DNA from: an uncultured Pelagibacteraceae bacterium
GTDB taxonomy: Bacteria > Pseudomonadota > Alphaproteobacteria > Pelagibacterales > Pelagibacteraceae
NCBI GenBank assembly: GCA_902533075.1
Contig: CACAKN010000002.1
Coordinates: 1-64,000 of the forward strand
Direction: 5' to 3'
Length of the DNA stretch: 64,000 nt
Shown here: in pieces, positions 29,537 to 39,846 of the stretch
How the letters are laid out: each line of letters begins with the position of its first letter
Numbering within the stretch: position 1 is the first letter of the stretch
The notes under the pieces: generated by a model
Databases searched by the model: none
What the model was told of the DNA's origin: nothing
What the model saw: the letters and a program-made list of their open reading frames with translations, nothing else
Program-made: the position numbers and the translations under genes

Positions 29537-30016
29537 TTAATATTTGGAAACTTTTTCGCCAGCTATGATAGCCTTTAAATCTTCATATTCTTCACAATTG
29601 CAACTTTTAAGGACTTCAAGCCTTTCAACTGCAAGGTTATGTCTTTTTGTTACAATGTATAACTCACCTAGATATTCATTAATGCCTTTATGATTTGGTT
29701 TTAATGCTAGCCCTTGCAGATAGTATTTTTCTGCTCTATCGTAATCTCCAAGTTTTCTTGTCGTGAACCCAAGATAATTTAGTGTATCAGCTTTATTTGG
29801 ATTTTTTTTGTTAGATTTTATTAAAAGTTTATTTGCTTTTTTATAAATTGCTTCGGCTTTATCGTTTTTACCTTTTTTTTCATTTTTTTTTGCCTTTAAA
29901 ATTAATTTTACAGCTTGATCGTAATTTGATTTAGTTTCTCCACCAGATGAACCAGCTGAATAAGAATTTGAAGTAAGTAAAAATAGAGTAAATAATGATA
30001 TTAAAACTTTTTTCAT
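29537..30016 (-). CDS. TPR-repeat secreted protein, paralogue of the neighbour
   Basis: Signal peptide; TPR repeats; C-terminal CNCEEYEDLK. Confidence 0.82.
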   Translation of the reverse strand: MKKVLISLFTLFLLTSNSYSAGSSGGETKSNYDQAVKLILKAKKNEKKGKNDKAEAIYKKANKLLIKSNKKNPNKADTLNYLGFTTRKLGDYDRAEKYYLQGLALKPNHKGINEYLGELYIVTKRHNLAVERLEVLKSCNCEEYEDLKAIIAGEKVSKY

Positions 30017-30789
30017 AATTTAAATTTTTGCATTTGTGTTAAAGTTTTTAGTACTAAGCCATTTTCTAACAAGTTATTTTTAATAGACTTTGCAGTACTT
30101 AATGAGCTTAAGTTATCTCCATGTATGCATATAGAGTCTATTTCGCAAGGTATTTGTTTTCCACTGTGACAATTAAGTGACTGAGACTTTACCATTTTTA
30201 ATACATGTTTTTTTGCCTCTTCAGGATCAGTAATTAAAGCATAAGGTTTTTTTCTTGATACAAGATTCCCATCATCTTCATAATTTCTATCAGCAAATAT
30301 TTCACAAGCAATTTTCATATCTACTTTTTTTGCCGCCTCTTCCATTTTAGAACCAGTGGGGACAAGATATATTAGATCTTTGCTTATTCCTTTAATAGTA
30401 TTTGCTAAAGTTGTAGCTAATTCTATATCCTCACAAGCCATATTATTTAAAGCTCCGTGTGGTTTTATATGTGAAACATTTTCTTGATGTTTAGAAGCTA
30501 TTTTTTGCAAAATTTCATACTGATCAATAATAAGTCTTTTTATTTCAGACGAGGACAAATTCATCCTCTCTCTACCAAAATTTTCAGGATCGTTAAATGA
30601 TGGATGTGCACCAATACTTACACCGTTTTTTTTTGAAATCTCTACAACTTGACTCATTGTATCTTCGTCACCTGCATGATATCCACAAGCAACATTGGCA
30701 GAATTAACAATTTCTAATAAATCTGGATCATGTTTATTAGAATGATGTTTTGATTTCTCACCTAAATCACAATTTATATTAATTTCCAT
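30013..30789 (-). CDS. pxpA: 5-oxoprolinase subunit PxpA (LamB/YcsF family)
   Basis: MEININCDLGE..; SANVACGYHAGDE; HIKPHGALNN. Confidence 0.93.
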   Translation of the reverse strand: MEININCDLGEKSKHHSNKHDPDLLEIVNSANVACGYHAGDEDTMSQVVEISKKNGVSIGAHPSFNDPENFGRERMNLSSSEIKRLIIDQYEILQKIASKHQENVSHIKPHGALNNMACEDIELATTLANTIKGISKDLIYLVPTGSKMEEAAKKVDMKIACEIFADRNYEDDGNLVSRKKPYALITDPEEAKKHVLKMVKSQSLNCHSGKQIPCEIDSICIHGDNLSSLSTAKSIKNNLLENGLVLKTLTQMQKFKL

Positions 30790-30816
30790 ACTATTAATTG
30801 TTAAGTATAACATGGC

Positions 30817-31491
30817 ATGATAAAAAATATATTAAATCTTGGTGACGCAGCTTTGTATTGTGATTTTGGAAAAGAAGTTAATAAAGAGACAAATACTCAA
30901 GTAATAAAATATTTTAAAAGTATCAAAGAAGAAAATATCGATGGTATAAATAATTTGACCCCATCTTATAATAAATTGATAGTATCTTTTGATTTAAAAA
31001 AAACTAATTTTAAAAAATTAAAAAATAAAATTGAAAATCTAAATATTAATAAAGATAATTATTTTAAAAATAAAAAAATTGAAATTCCTGTTTGTATTGA
31101 TGAGAATTTTTCACTAGATATTGAAAGACTAGAAAAAAAACTAACTTTAAGCCGGGAAAAAATTTATGAAAATTTTTTTCTTAAAGAGTTTTTTTGTTAT
31201 ATGACAGGTTTTATCGCCGGTATGCCATTTTTAGGTGATCTTGATAAAAATATGAGAGTAAATCGTCTTGAAACACCAAGAGTGAAAGTGCCTAGAGGAT
31301 CAGTTGGTTTAACAGAACAGTTTGCTAATATTTACACATTTGATAGTCCAGGTGGATGGAATATTATTGGAAATACTCCTTTAACTATATTTGATAGCTC
31401 AAAAGAAGATGAGCCTAATCTAATTAATCCAGGTGACTTAGTAACTTTTAAAGAAATAACTAAAGAGCAATATATTAATTACAATGGTTAA
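30817..31491 (+). CDS. pxpB: 5-oxoprolinase subunit PxpB (KipI-like)
   Basis: FIAGMPFLGDLD..LETPRVKVPRGSVGL..SPGGWNIIGNTPL. Confidence 0.92.
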   Translation: MIKNILNLGDAALYCDFGKEVNKETNTQVIKYFKSIKEENIDGINNLTPSYNKLIVSFDLKKTNFKKLKNKIENLNINKDNYFKNKKIEIPVCIDENFSLDIERLEKKLTLSREKIYENFFLKEFFCYMTGFIAGMPFLGDLDKNMRVNRLETPRVKVPRGSVGLTEQFANIYTFDSPGGWNIIGNTPLTIFDSSKEDEPNLINPGDLVTFKEITKEQYINYNG

Positions 31492-32428
31492 AAATTATTT
31501 TGATATTTTAAGAGCTGGAATTAATACAACTTTTCAAGATCAAGGACGTAACAATCTTTATCATATTGGTATCCCTTTTAGTGGGGCTATGGATAATAGA
31601 AATTACTTATTATCAAATAAATTAGTTGGAAATAAATTATCTAAACCGGTATTAGAATTCGCCTTTCAAGGTCCTTTACTAAAATATCATGGAAATAAAA
31701 TTAATATAGCAATAACAGGTGACGTTAATTTTGAAATAAAAAAAAATAACAATTTAATTCTTGGGGAGTGTTATAAATCTTTTACGTTAGAAAATGGTGA
31801 TGAACTAGATATTATTTCAACTAACAAATCTGTTTATGGTTATTTAGCAATCGGAGGCGAATTAGAATTAAAATTTCAATGGTCAAGTTGTTCAGTTAAT
31901 ACAAAAGCTAATATCGGCTCTAATAATGGAAAAAAACTAGAAGATAAACAAAAAATATTTGTTTCTAAAATAAATCTTAATCATAATCACAGGTTTCTAA
32001 ATTATGTAAATACAAAAATAGAGAATATTAGAATAGTTAAAGGTACTAACTTTGATTACTTTTCAGCACAAGGTAAAAGTGATTTTCTCAAAAATAAATT
32101 TAAAGTTTCTAAGCTATCTGATCGTATGGGTATGAGATTAGAAGGAAAAAAAATTGAGAATGTTATTGACACAAATATAAAATCAGAGGGCTTAGTAAAA
32201 GGTGTTATCCAAGTACCTGCAGATGGGAATCCAATAATTATGCTTTCTGATCATGGGACTATTGGAGGTTATCCAAAAATAGGAGTAGTGATTAGTGCTG
32301 ATTATGACAAATTAGTACAACTAACACCAGGTTCTGAAATAAAATTTAAAGAGGTCGATTTAATTAATGCAGAAACATTATTTAAATTATATGACTTAGA
32401 GACGCAAAATTTAATTTCACAAATTTAA
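31484..32428 (+). CDS. pxpC: 5-oxoprolinase subunit PxpC (KipA-like)
   Basis: GINTTFQDQGRNNLYHIGIPFSGAMD; SDRMGMRLEG; PADGNPIIMLSDHGTIGGYPKIG. Confidence 0.92.
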   Translation: MVKNYFDILRAGINTTFQDQGRNNLYHIGIPFSGAMDNRNYLLSNKLVGNKLSKPVLEFAFQGPLLKYHGNKINIAITGDVNFEIKKNNNLILGECYKSFTLENGDELDIISTNKSVYGYLAIGGELELKFQWSSCSVNTKANIGSNNGKKLEDKQKIFVSKINLNHNHRFLNYVNTKIENIRIVKGTNFDYFSAQGKSDFLKNKFKVSKLSDRMGMRLEGKKIENVIDTNIKSEGLVKGVIQVPADGNPIIMLSDHGTIGGYPKIGVVISADYDKLVQLTPGSEIKFKEVDLINAETLFKLYDLETQNLISQI

Positions 32429-33306
32429 TGACTTTTATAAGAAACTTACCTGGACCATTGTTAATTTTTTTAGGAGCTTTAAGTTTAAGTTTTGGTGGAT
32501 TACTTGTTAAATCTTTTGAGGGAGCTACATTATGGCAAATTTTATTTTGGAGATCTTTATTTTTTTCTCTTACTATTTTAGCTTTTTTAATTATTAGCTA
32601 TAAAGGAAAAACTTTAAAATCATTCTACGTTTCGGGTTTACCAGGATTTTTTGGTGGAATAATACTATCTATTGGTTTCTGTGGTTATGTTTTTGCAATG
32701 TATAATACGACAGTTGCAAATACTAATTTTATCATTTCACTTCAAATATTATTTCTTTCAGTATTTGGGTATTTTTTTTTAAAAGAAAAAATAAGTACTA
32801 CAACTTTAACTTCAATAATTTTGGCAATGTTAGGCGTTTTATTGATGGTTGGAAATTCACTCACACCAGGTGAGTTATCTGGAAACCTAGCAGCATTTTC
32901 TATGCCAATAGTTTTTGCAATTTTAATTATAATAATAAGAAAATATCCGAATGTAGATATGGTTCCAGCTCAATTTGTAGCTGGAGTATGTTCATGTTTA
33001 GTTGGTTTTTTGCTCTCAACTAAAATAATGATATCTCCTCATGATATTTTTTTAGGTTTTCTAGCTGGTTTTTTTCAAGTTGGGTTTGGTTTTATATTTA
33101 TAACAATCGGAGCAAGAACAACTACTTCTGCTACGGTTGGAATCATAATGTTATCCGAATCTGTCCTAGGACCTATATGGGCATTCCTTTTTGCAAGTGA
33201 AAGACCCTCTGTATTTGGATTAATTGGTGGCGCAATTATACTTTTTGCGGTTTTATTACAATTTTATTCGCTTTTAAGTAAGCAAAAAAAAATTGTTTCT
33301 GATTGA
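32428..33306 (+). CDS. DMT/EamA family transporter
   Basis: 10 TM, EamA repeats. Confidence 0.85.
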   Translation: MTFIRNLPGPLLIFLGALSLSFGGLLVKSFEGATLWQILFWRSLFFSLTILAFLIISYKGKTLKSFYVSGLPGFFGGIILSIGFCGYVFAMYNTTVANTNFIISLQILFLSVFGYFFLKEKISTTTLTSIILAMLGVLLMVGNSLTPGELSGNLAAFSMPIVFAILIIIIRKYPNVDMVPAQFVAGVCSCLVGFLLSTKIMISPHDIFLGFLAGFFQVGFGFIFITIGARTTTSATVGIIMLSESVLGPIWAFLFASERPSVFGLIGGAIILFAVLLQFYSLLSKQKKIVSD

Positions 33307-33333
33307 CTTTTTTCCATACATATAAGAATATCC

Positions 33334-33496
33334 TGCCACGGGAGAGACTACAGAATATCGTAGCGCCGAAGGAGCAACCACCCAGGAATCTCTCAGGCAA
33401 AAAGGACCGTAACATATTAACTCTGGAAAGAGATTTAATTCTCGCCGAAGGAGCAAAACTCTCAGGCAAATATACAGATGGGTACAAAGAGTTAAT
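33334..33496 (+). promoter_or_regulatory. Tandem glycine riboswitch upstream of gcvT
   Basis: Two glycine-aptamer cores: GGGAGAG..GCGCCGAAGGAGCAA..CTCTCAGGCAAAAAGGACCG and CTCTGGAAAGAG..CGCCGAAGGAGCAA..CTCTCAGGCAAATATACAGATGGG. Confidence 0.95.
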
Positions 33497-34600
33497 ATGG
33501 AAACAAAAAAAACATCGCTGTACCAATTACATCAAGATTGTAATGCAAAATTTGTTGAATTTGCAGGCTATCAAATGCCGATACAATATTCGGAAGGTAT
33601 TGTAGAAGAGCACAAATTCACACGAAATCACTCAGGTATCTTTGATGTTTCCCATATGGGTCAGCTATTTATTTATGGTGGTGAAGACTTAATTAAAGAT
33701 TTAGAAAAAATTTTTCCTTTAGATCTTAAAAATTTAAAATTAAATCATTCAAAATACAGCTTCTTAATGGACAAAGATGCTGGGATACATGATGATTTAA
33801 TTATCACAAAAACAAATGAAGGCTTTTTGATAATCCTCAATGCAGCATGTAAAGATAATGACTTTAAAATTTTAAAAGAACTTCTTGAGGAGAAGTATAA
33901 AATGGTACTAGATGAAAATAGATCTCTAATTGCCATTCAGGGTCCTAAATCATCAGAAATTCTTAATGATGTAGTTAATGGTGTGAAAGATCTTAACTTT
34001 ATGTCTGGAAACTGGTTTACATTTGAAAATCAGAAAGTTTATATTACGCGATCTGGTTATACGGGTGAAGACGGTTTTGAGATATCTATCGCAAATGATT
34101 TTGTAAACCAATTAACTAGAGAATTAATCAACAAAGGATCTAAATTAATAGGTCTTGGAGCAAGAGATACACTTAGATTGGAAGCCGGTTTATGTCTTTA
34201 TGGTCATGATCTTGATAAAGACAAAACTCCAGTGGAAGCAAATTTAAAGTGGGCTATTTCAAAAGAAAGAATCTCTAAAGGAGATTTTATTGGCTCTGAC
34301 ATAATTATTAAACAATTAAATGATGGTGTCAGTAAAATAAGAGTTGGAATTAAACCTGAGGGAAGAATTATTGCTAGAGAAAAGACAAAAATATTTAATC
34401 AATCAGATGTTCATATTGGAGAAATCACAAGTGGTACATTTGGACCAAGTGTTAATGGACCTGTTGCAATGGGTTATGTAGAAAATGAATTTTCAAAAAA
34501 AAATACTAAAGTATTTTTAGAAGTCAGAGGTAAAAAACATCCTGCAAGTATTTGCAGCTTACCATTTTATAAAAAAAGTTATGTCAAAGGAGTAAATTAG
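33497..34600 (+). CDS. gcvT: Glycine cleavage system T protein (aminomethyltransferase)
   Basis: [28 protein letters not shown]; downstream of glycine riboswitch. Confidence 0.97.
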   Translation: METKKTSLYQLHQDCNAKFVEFAGYQMPIQYSEGIVEEHKFTRNHSGIFDVSHMGQLFIYGGEDLIKDLEKIFPLDLKNLKLNHSKYSFLMDKDAGIHDDLIITKTNEGFLIILNAACKDNDFKILKELLEEKYKMVLDENRSLIAIQGPKSSEILNDVVNGVKDLNFMSGNWFTFENQKVYITRSGYTGEDGFEISIANDFVNQLTRELINKGSKLIGLGARDTLRLEAGLCLYGHDLDKDKTPVEANLKWAISKERISKGDFIGSDIIIKQLNDGVSKIRVGIKPEGRIIAREKTKIFNQSDVHIGEITSGTFGPSVNGPVAMGYVENEFSKKNTKVFLEVRGKKHPASICSLPFYKKSYVKGVN

Positions 34601-34980
34601 TGAGTGAAGTAAAATATTCAAAAGAACACGAGTGGATTAAATTAGATGGAGATGTTGCAACAATTGGTATCACAAAACATGCTACGGAGATGTTAGGTGA
34701 TATAGTTTTTGCAGAGCTTCCAGAAAAAGGTTCTAGCGTAGAGAAAGATGGTACAGCTGGCGTTGTGGAATCAACCAAAGCTGCTAGTGATGTATATACT
34801 CCTGTGAGTGGTGAAGTAGTTGATACCAATCAAGCTATAGTAGATGATCCATCAAAGATTAATCAAGATCCAGAAGATTCAGCGTGGTTTTTTAAACTTA
34901 AAATAAAAGATCCATCAGAAATGGATACTTTAATGAATAAAGACGATTACGATAAATTTGCAAAGGAGACTTCAGCATAA
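34600..34980 (+). CDS. gcvH: Glycine cleavage system H protein (GTG start)
   Basis: [36 protein letters not shown] lipoyl-lysine motif. Confidence 0.97.
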   Translation: MSEVKYSKEHEWIKLDGDVATIGITKHATEMLGDIVFAELPEKGSSVEKDGTAGVVESTKAASDVYTPVSGEVVDTNQAIVDDPSKINQDPEDSAWFFKLKIKDPSEMDTLMNKDDYDKFAKETSA

Positions 34981-37850
34981 TGTTACCAAATTCAGAAAAA
35001 GATTTTTTAAAAAGACATATTGGTCCTTCTGAGGAAGACCAATCAAAAATGTTAAAAGAATTAAACTACAAGTCACTAGATGATTTAATCGACAATACTG
35101 TTCCAGAAAAAATAAAGTTTAAAGGTGAACTTAATATTGGTGACTCAAATTCAGAATACGAGGCGTTAAGAAAGTTACGAGCGATTTCGAAAAAAAATCA
35201 AGTTTACTCAAATTTTATTGGTATGGGTTATTATGGAACTTATACACCCTATGTAATTTTGAGAAATATACTAGAAAATCCAGGTTGGTATACTTCCTAT
35301 ACACCTTATCAGCCTGAGGTAGCTCAAGGAAGACTTGAGATGTTATTAAACTTTCAACAAATGATTGTTGATTTTACAGGGATGGATATTGCCAATGCGT
35401 CTTTATTAGATGAAGGTACAGCAGCAGCAGAGGCCATGGGTCTAAGTCACAGATTAAATAAAAAAGATAGTAATTTAGTTTTTGTTTCTGAAGATTGTCA
35501 CCCTCAAACAATAAATGTAATTCAAACAAGAGCTGAACCTATGGGTTTAAAGGTTTTAGTCGGTAAAGAAGATGAAGTTTTAGACCAGCTAAAAGAGGAT
35601 TTAGTTTGTGGAATTTTACAATATCCAGGAACTTTAGGAGATATTAAAGACCCAAGTGAAGCAATTAGCAAAATTCACAAAAAGAATGGGAAGGCGGTAT
35701 TAGCTTGTGATCTGTTAGCCCTAGCAAAATTAAAAACGCCGAGAGAACTTGGTGCCGACATCGCAGTTGGAAGCTCTCAAAGATTTGGTATTCCAATGGG
35801 ATATGGAGGTCCACATGCAGCTTTTTTTGCTACAAAAGATGAGTTTAAAAGATCAATGCCCGGAAGGATTGTCGGTGTATCAGTTGATAGACATGGTAAT
35901 AAAGCATATAGATTATCATTACAAACTAGAGAGCAGCATATTAGAAGAGATAAGGCGACGAGTAATATTTGTACTGCCCAAGCTTTATTAGCAATTGTGT
36001 CAGCAGCATATGCTATTTATCATGGTCCAGATGGAATTAAAAATATTTCAGAAAGAGTGTCTCAATTAGCAAAAAGTTTTGCTGATAAAATAAAACAATC
36101 TGGATACGAGCTTTATTCGAATAATTTTTTTGATACTGTTACGATTATTACTAGAGAAAAGACTGATCAAATTTATAAGAATGCTTTGAAACAAAGAGTT
36201 AATATTCGAAAAGTAAATTCTGAAATGCTTGCTGTTTCATTTGATGAAAGAAAAAATGTATATAGAGTAAATCAACTATTAAAAATTTTTAATGCTGCAG
36301 AATCAATCAAAAAAGAAGATCCACCAGTAAGTTTACCTAATCTTCCAAAAAACTTATTAAGAACTTCAAAATATTTAGAACATCCAGTTTTTAATTCATA
36401 TCATTCTGAAACTGAAATGCTTAGATATTTAAAAAGATTAGAAGATAAAGATATAGCATTGAACAGAACTATGATTGCACTTGGTTCTTGTACAATGAAA
36501 TTAAATGCTGCTGCCGAAATGATCCCAATATCATGGAAAGAATTTGCAGAACCTCATCCGTTTGTCCCAATTGAACAAATGGAAGGTTTTAGAGATTTAT
36601 TTACTGATCTAAAAAATTGGTTGCGTTCTATAACTGGTTTTTCAGGTGTTTCCTTGCAACCTAATGCAGGTGCTCAAGGTGAGTATGCGGGCTTAATGGT
36701 TATCAGAAAGTATCATTTAGATAGAGGTGAGGCTAATCGTAATATATGTTTAATTCCAAGTTCAGCACATGGTACTAACCCAGCAAGTGCACAAATGGTT
36801 GGAATGAAGGTGGTAGTTGTTAATTGTGATAAAGAGGGAAATGTTGATTTTGATGATTTAAAGAAAAAAGCTGAACAACATTCGGAAAATCTTGGGGCAC
36901 TAATGGTAACTTATCCATCTACACATGGAGTATTTGAGGAAAAAATAACTGATATCTGTGAGTTAGTCCACAAACATGGTGGACAAGTCTATATGGATGG
37001 AGCAAATTTAAACGCCCTAGTTGGAGTTGCAAAGCCTGGAAATTTTGGTCCAGACGTCTGTCATATTAATTTGCATAAAACATTTTGTATTCCACACGGT
37101 GGGGGAGGACCAGGTATGGGACCGATTGCTTGTAAAAGACATTTACAAGTTTATCTACCTAATCATCCAGTGATAAAAGATTGTGGACCAACATCTGGCA
37201 TTGGAGCAGTCTCGGCAGCTCCTTGGGGTAGTTCAAGTATTCTATCAATCTCTTGGATGTACATTAAAATGATGGGATCAGCTGGTTTAAAGCTTGCTAC
37301 TGAAGTAGCAATATTAAATGCGAATTATATTGCTCATAGACTAAAAGATCATTTTCCAATTCTGTATAAAGGATCAAATGGAAATGTTGCTCATGAATGT
37401 ATTATTGATATTAGAAATATTAAATCAGAGACAGGAGTAACCGAAGAAGATATTGCAAAAAGATTAATAGATTATGGATTTCATGCACCAACTATGTCAT
37501 GGCCAGTAGCTGGTACAATGATGATAGAGCCAACTGAAAGTGAGGGTTTGTCAGAACTCGATAGATTTTGTGATACTTTAATTAAGATTAAAGAAGAAAT
37601 TGAAAAAATTAAATCAGGTGAATTTGATAAAATAGACAATCCAATAAAAAATGCTCCTCACACGGACAGCGAACTGGCTTCTGATGATTGGAAACATAAA
37701 TACTCAAGAGCAGAAGCTGCTTATCCAGCAAAATTCTTAAGAGCTAATAAATTTTGGCCTCCAGTTGCAAGAGTAGATAATGTTTATGGTGACAAGAATA
37801 TATTCTGTACTTGTCCAAGCATAGATGAATTTAAAGAAGATGCAGCTTAA
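34980..37850 (+). CDS. gcvP: Glycine dehydrogenase (decarboxylating), P protein, single chain
   Basis: 956 aa; FIGMGYYGTYTPYVILRNILENPGWYTSYTPYQPE; NLHKTFCIPHGGGGPGMGP PLP-lysine motif. Confidence 0.97.
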   Translation: MLPNSEKDFLKRHIGPSEEDQSKMLKELNYKSLDDLIDNTVPEKIKFKGELNIGDSNSEYEALRKLRAISKKNQVYSNFIGMGYYGTYTPYVILRNILENPGWYTSYTPYQPEVAQGRLEMLLNFQQMIVDFTGMDIANASLLDEGTAAAEAMGLSHRLNKKDSNLVFVSEDCHPQTINVIQTRAEPMGLKVLVGKEDEVLDQLKEDLVCGILQYPGTLGDIKDPSEAISKIHKKNGKAVLACDLLALAKLKTPRELGADIAVGSSQRFGIPMGYGGPHAAFFATKDEFKRSMPGRIVGVSVDRHGNKAYRLSLQTREQHIRRDKATSNICTAQALLAIVSAAYAIYHGPDGIKNISERVSQLAKSFADKIKQSGYELYSNNFFDTVTIITREKTDQIYKNALKQRVNIRKVNSEMLAVSFDERKNVYRVNQLLKIFNAAESIKKEDPPVSLPNLPKNLLRTSKYLEHPVFNSYHSETEMLRYLKRLEDKDIALNRTMIALGSCTMKLNAAAEMIPISWKEFAEPHPFVPIEQMEGFRDLFTDLKNWLRSITGFSGVSLQPNAGAQGEYAGLMVIRKYHLDRGEANRNICLIPSSAHGTNPASAQMVGMKVVVVNCDKEGNVDFDDLKKKAEQHSENLGALMVTYPSTHGVFEEKITDICELVHKHGGQVYMDGANLNALVGVAKPGNFGPDVCHINLHKTFCIPHGGGGPGMGPIACKRHLQVYLPNHPVIKDCGPTSGIGAVSAAPWGSSSILSISWMYIKMMGSAGLKLATEVAILNANYIAHRLKDHFPILYKGSNGNVAHECIIDIRNIKSETGVTEEDIAKRLIDYGFHAPTMSWPVAGTMMIEPTESEGLSELDRFCDTLIKIKEEIEKIKSGEFDKIDNPIKNAPHTDSELASDDWKHKYSRAEAAYPAKFLRANKFWPPVARVDNVYGDKNIFCTCPSIDEFKEDAA

Positions 37851-37856
37851 CAATTA

Positions 37857-39095
37857 ATGAAAATTGCTGTTGTTGGCTCAGGCATATCAGGATTAAGTGC
37901 TGCATATTACTTATCAAAAAAACATCATGTAGATCTTTTCGAGAAGGAAGATCGTTTCGGTGGTCACTCTCATACTATTGATTTATCGTTTGGCACAAAA
38001 AAAGTTCCAGTTGATATAGGCTTTATTGTATTTAATTACGCAACTTACCCAAATTTAATAAATTTTTTTGAAGAGAATAAAATTGCAATTGAAAAAAGCG
38101 ATATGTCTTTTTCCGTATCAGTTGAAAAATCTTCATTTGAATATTGTGGTAGAGGATTAAATGGAATTTTTTCGAATAAGACTAATCTGTTTAATCTAAG
38201 ATTCCTTAAAATGTTTTTTGATATAATAAAGTTTTACAAAAAATGTGATAATATAAAAAAAATTGATCAAGATACAACACTTGGTGATTATTTGAGAAAG
38301 GAAAATCTTTCAAAAGAGTTCATCAACTATCATTTGATACCGATGGTCTCAGCTATATGGTCAATGCCACCTAGTGCTGCCAGTCAAATGCCGTTAAGAT
38401 TTTTCTTAAAGTTTTTCCAAAATCATGGTTTGTTTAAGTTAAAAAATAGACCCCAGTGGTACACTGTATCAAATCGAAGTAGAACTTATGTTCAAAACAT
38501 TATTTCAAAAATCAGCGGTGAATATTTTAAAAATTATACAATCAAAAAAATTAAAACAAAAAATAAAGGTATAAATTTATATTATGGTGGAGAAAATGAG
38601 TATTTTGGTTACGATAAAGTTGTAATAGCAACACATGCAGATGAAGCACTATCAATAATTGATAATCCAACTTCGCAGGAAAAAAAAATCCTATCAAATT
38701 ATAAATATAAAGAGAATATTGCCTATATTCATACGGATAAACAAGCAATGCCAAAAAATAAAAAAGCTTGGTGTTCATGGAATTCCTCAATTAAAAAAAA
38801 TGAAATAGAAAAAAATTCAATTACGTATTGGTTAAATTTACTGCAGAATTTAAAATGTGAAGAAAATATTTTCCTAACTTTAAATCCTTATTTTGAAATA
38901 GAAGAGAGTAAAATTTTAAAGAAAGTAAGATTTACGCACCCATATTTTGACCAATCAGCTTTAAATTTTCAAAGTCAGCTTATAAATTTACAAAATAAAA
39001 GAAATATCCTTTTTTGTGGTAGTTATTTTGGTTACGGTTTTCATGAAGATGGAATAAAATCATCTATTGAAATGCTTAAAACCCTTAATGACTAG
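37857..39095 (+). CDS. FAD-dependent amine oxidase-like protein
   Basis: MKIAVVGSGISGLSAAYYLSKKHHVDLFEKEDRFGGHSHT. Confidence 0.88.
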   Translation: MKIAVVGSGISGLSAAYYLSKKHHVDLFEKEDRFGGHSHTIDLSFGTKKVPVDIGFIVFNYATYPNLINFFEENKIAIEKSDMSFSVSVEKSSFEYCGRGLNGIFSNKTNLFNLRFLKMFFDIIKFYKKCDNIKKIDQDTTLGDYLRKENLSKEFINYHLIPMVSAIWSMPPSAASQMPLRFFLKFFQNHGLFKLKNRPQWYTVSNRSRTYVQNIISKISGEYFKNYTIKKIKTKNKGINLYYGGENEYFGYDKVVIATHADEALSIIDNPTSQEKKILSNYKYKENIAYIHTDKQAMPKNKKAWCSWNSSIKKNEIEKNSITYWLNLLQNLKCEENIFLTLNPYFEIEESKILKKVRFTHPYFDQSALNFQSQLINLQNKRNILFCGSYFGYGFHEDGIKSSIEMLKTLND

Positions 39096-39846
39096 TTTTA
39101 TTTATAACGGCACTGTAATTCATAAAAGATTTAAACCGAAAATTCATTTTTTTAAATATAAAGTATTTTCACTTTTAATTGATCTCTCTGAATTAGAAAA
39201 ATTGGATAAAACTATTAATTTTTTTTCATACAATAAATTTAATTTAGTAAGTTTTTTTGACAAAGACCATGGTAATAGAGATGGTTCATCCTTAATTTAC
39301 TGGGTTAAAAAAAATCTTACACAAAATAATATTACCTGTGAAAATATTACAATTAAACTTTTATGCTATCCAAGAATATTTGGATATGTTTTTAATCCTT
39401 TAAGTGTATTCTATGTCTACAATAACAAAAAAGATCTAATATCTATATTATATGAAGTTAAAAACACTTTTGGCGAACAACATACTTATGTTTTTAAGGT
39501 TAAAAATAATAATTTATTACAACATAATTGTGAAAAAAAATTTCATGTTTCACCTTTTATTGACATGAATTGTAATTATTTTTTTAGAATTTTAAAACCT
39601 GCAGATAAAATTTCAGTCATCATAGATCAATATCAATTAAACGAAAAAATTTTGTATGCTTCACAAGATGGTAAAAGAACAGATTTTACAACTTCAGAGT
39701 TAATTAAATCTTATCTAAAACATCCATTAATGACCTTAAAAATTATCGCAGCGATACATTTTGAAGCGTTCAAATTATGGATCAAAGGAATTAAATTTGT
39801 CAAAAAAAAATTTAAAATTAAAAATAACATAACTTTTGAGAATTAA
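39067..39846 (+). CDS. DUF1365 family protein
   Basis: NGTVIHKRFKPKIHFFKYKVF; LLCYPRIFGYVFNPLSVFYVY. Confidence 0.88.
   Translation: MKCLKPLMTSFIYNGTVIHKRFKPKIHFFKYKVFSLLIDLSELEKLDKTINFFSYNKFNLVSFFDKDHGNRDGSSLIYWVKKNLTQNNITCENITIKLLCYPRIFGYVFNPLSVFYVYNNKKDLISILYEVKNTFGEQHTYVFKVKNNNLLQHNCEKKFHVSPFIDMNCNYFFRILKPADKISVIIDQYQLNEKILYASQDGKRTDFTTSELIKSYLKHPLMTLKIIAAIHFEAFKLWIKGIKFVKKKFKIKNNITFEN

Noticed and set aside
33236-33605. ORFs on both strands across 33.24-33.60 kb (e.g. 33303..33605 +, 33236..33526 -, 33274..33456 -)
   Set aside because: They overlap the glycine riboswitch and the gcvT start; riboswitch sequence explains the open frames.
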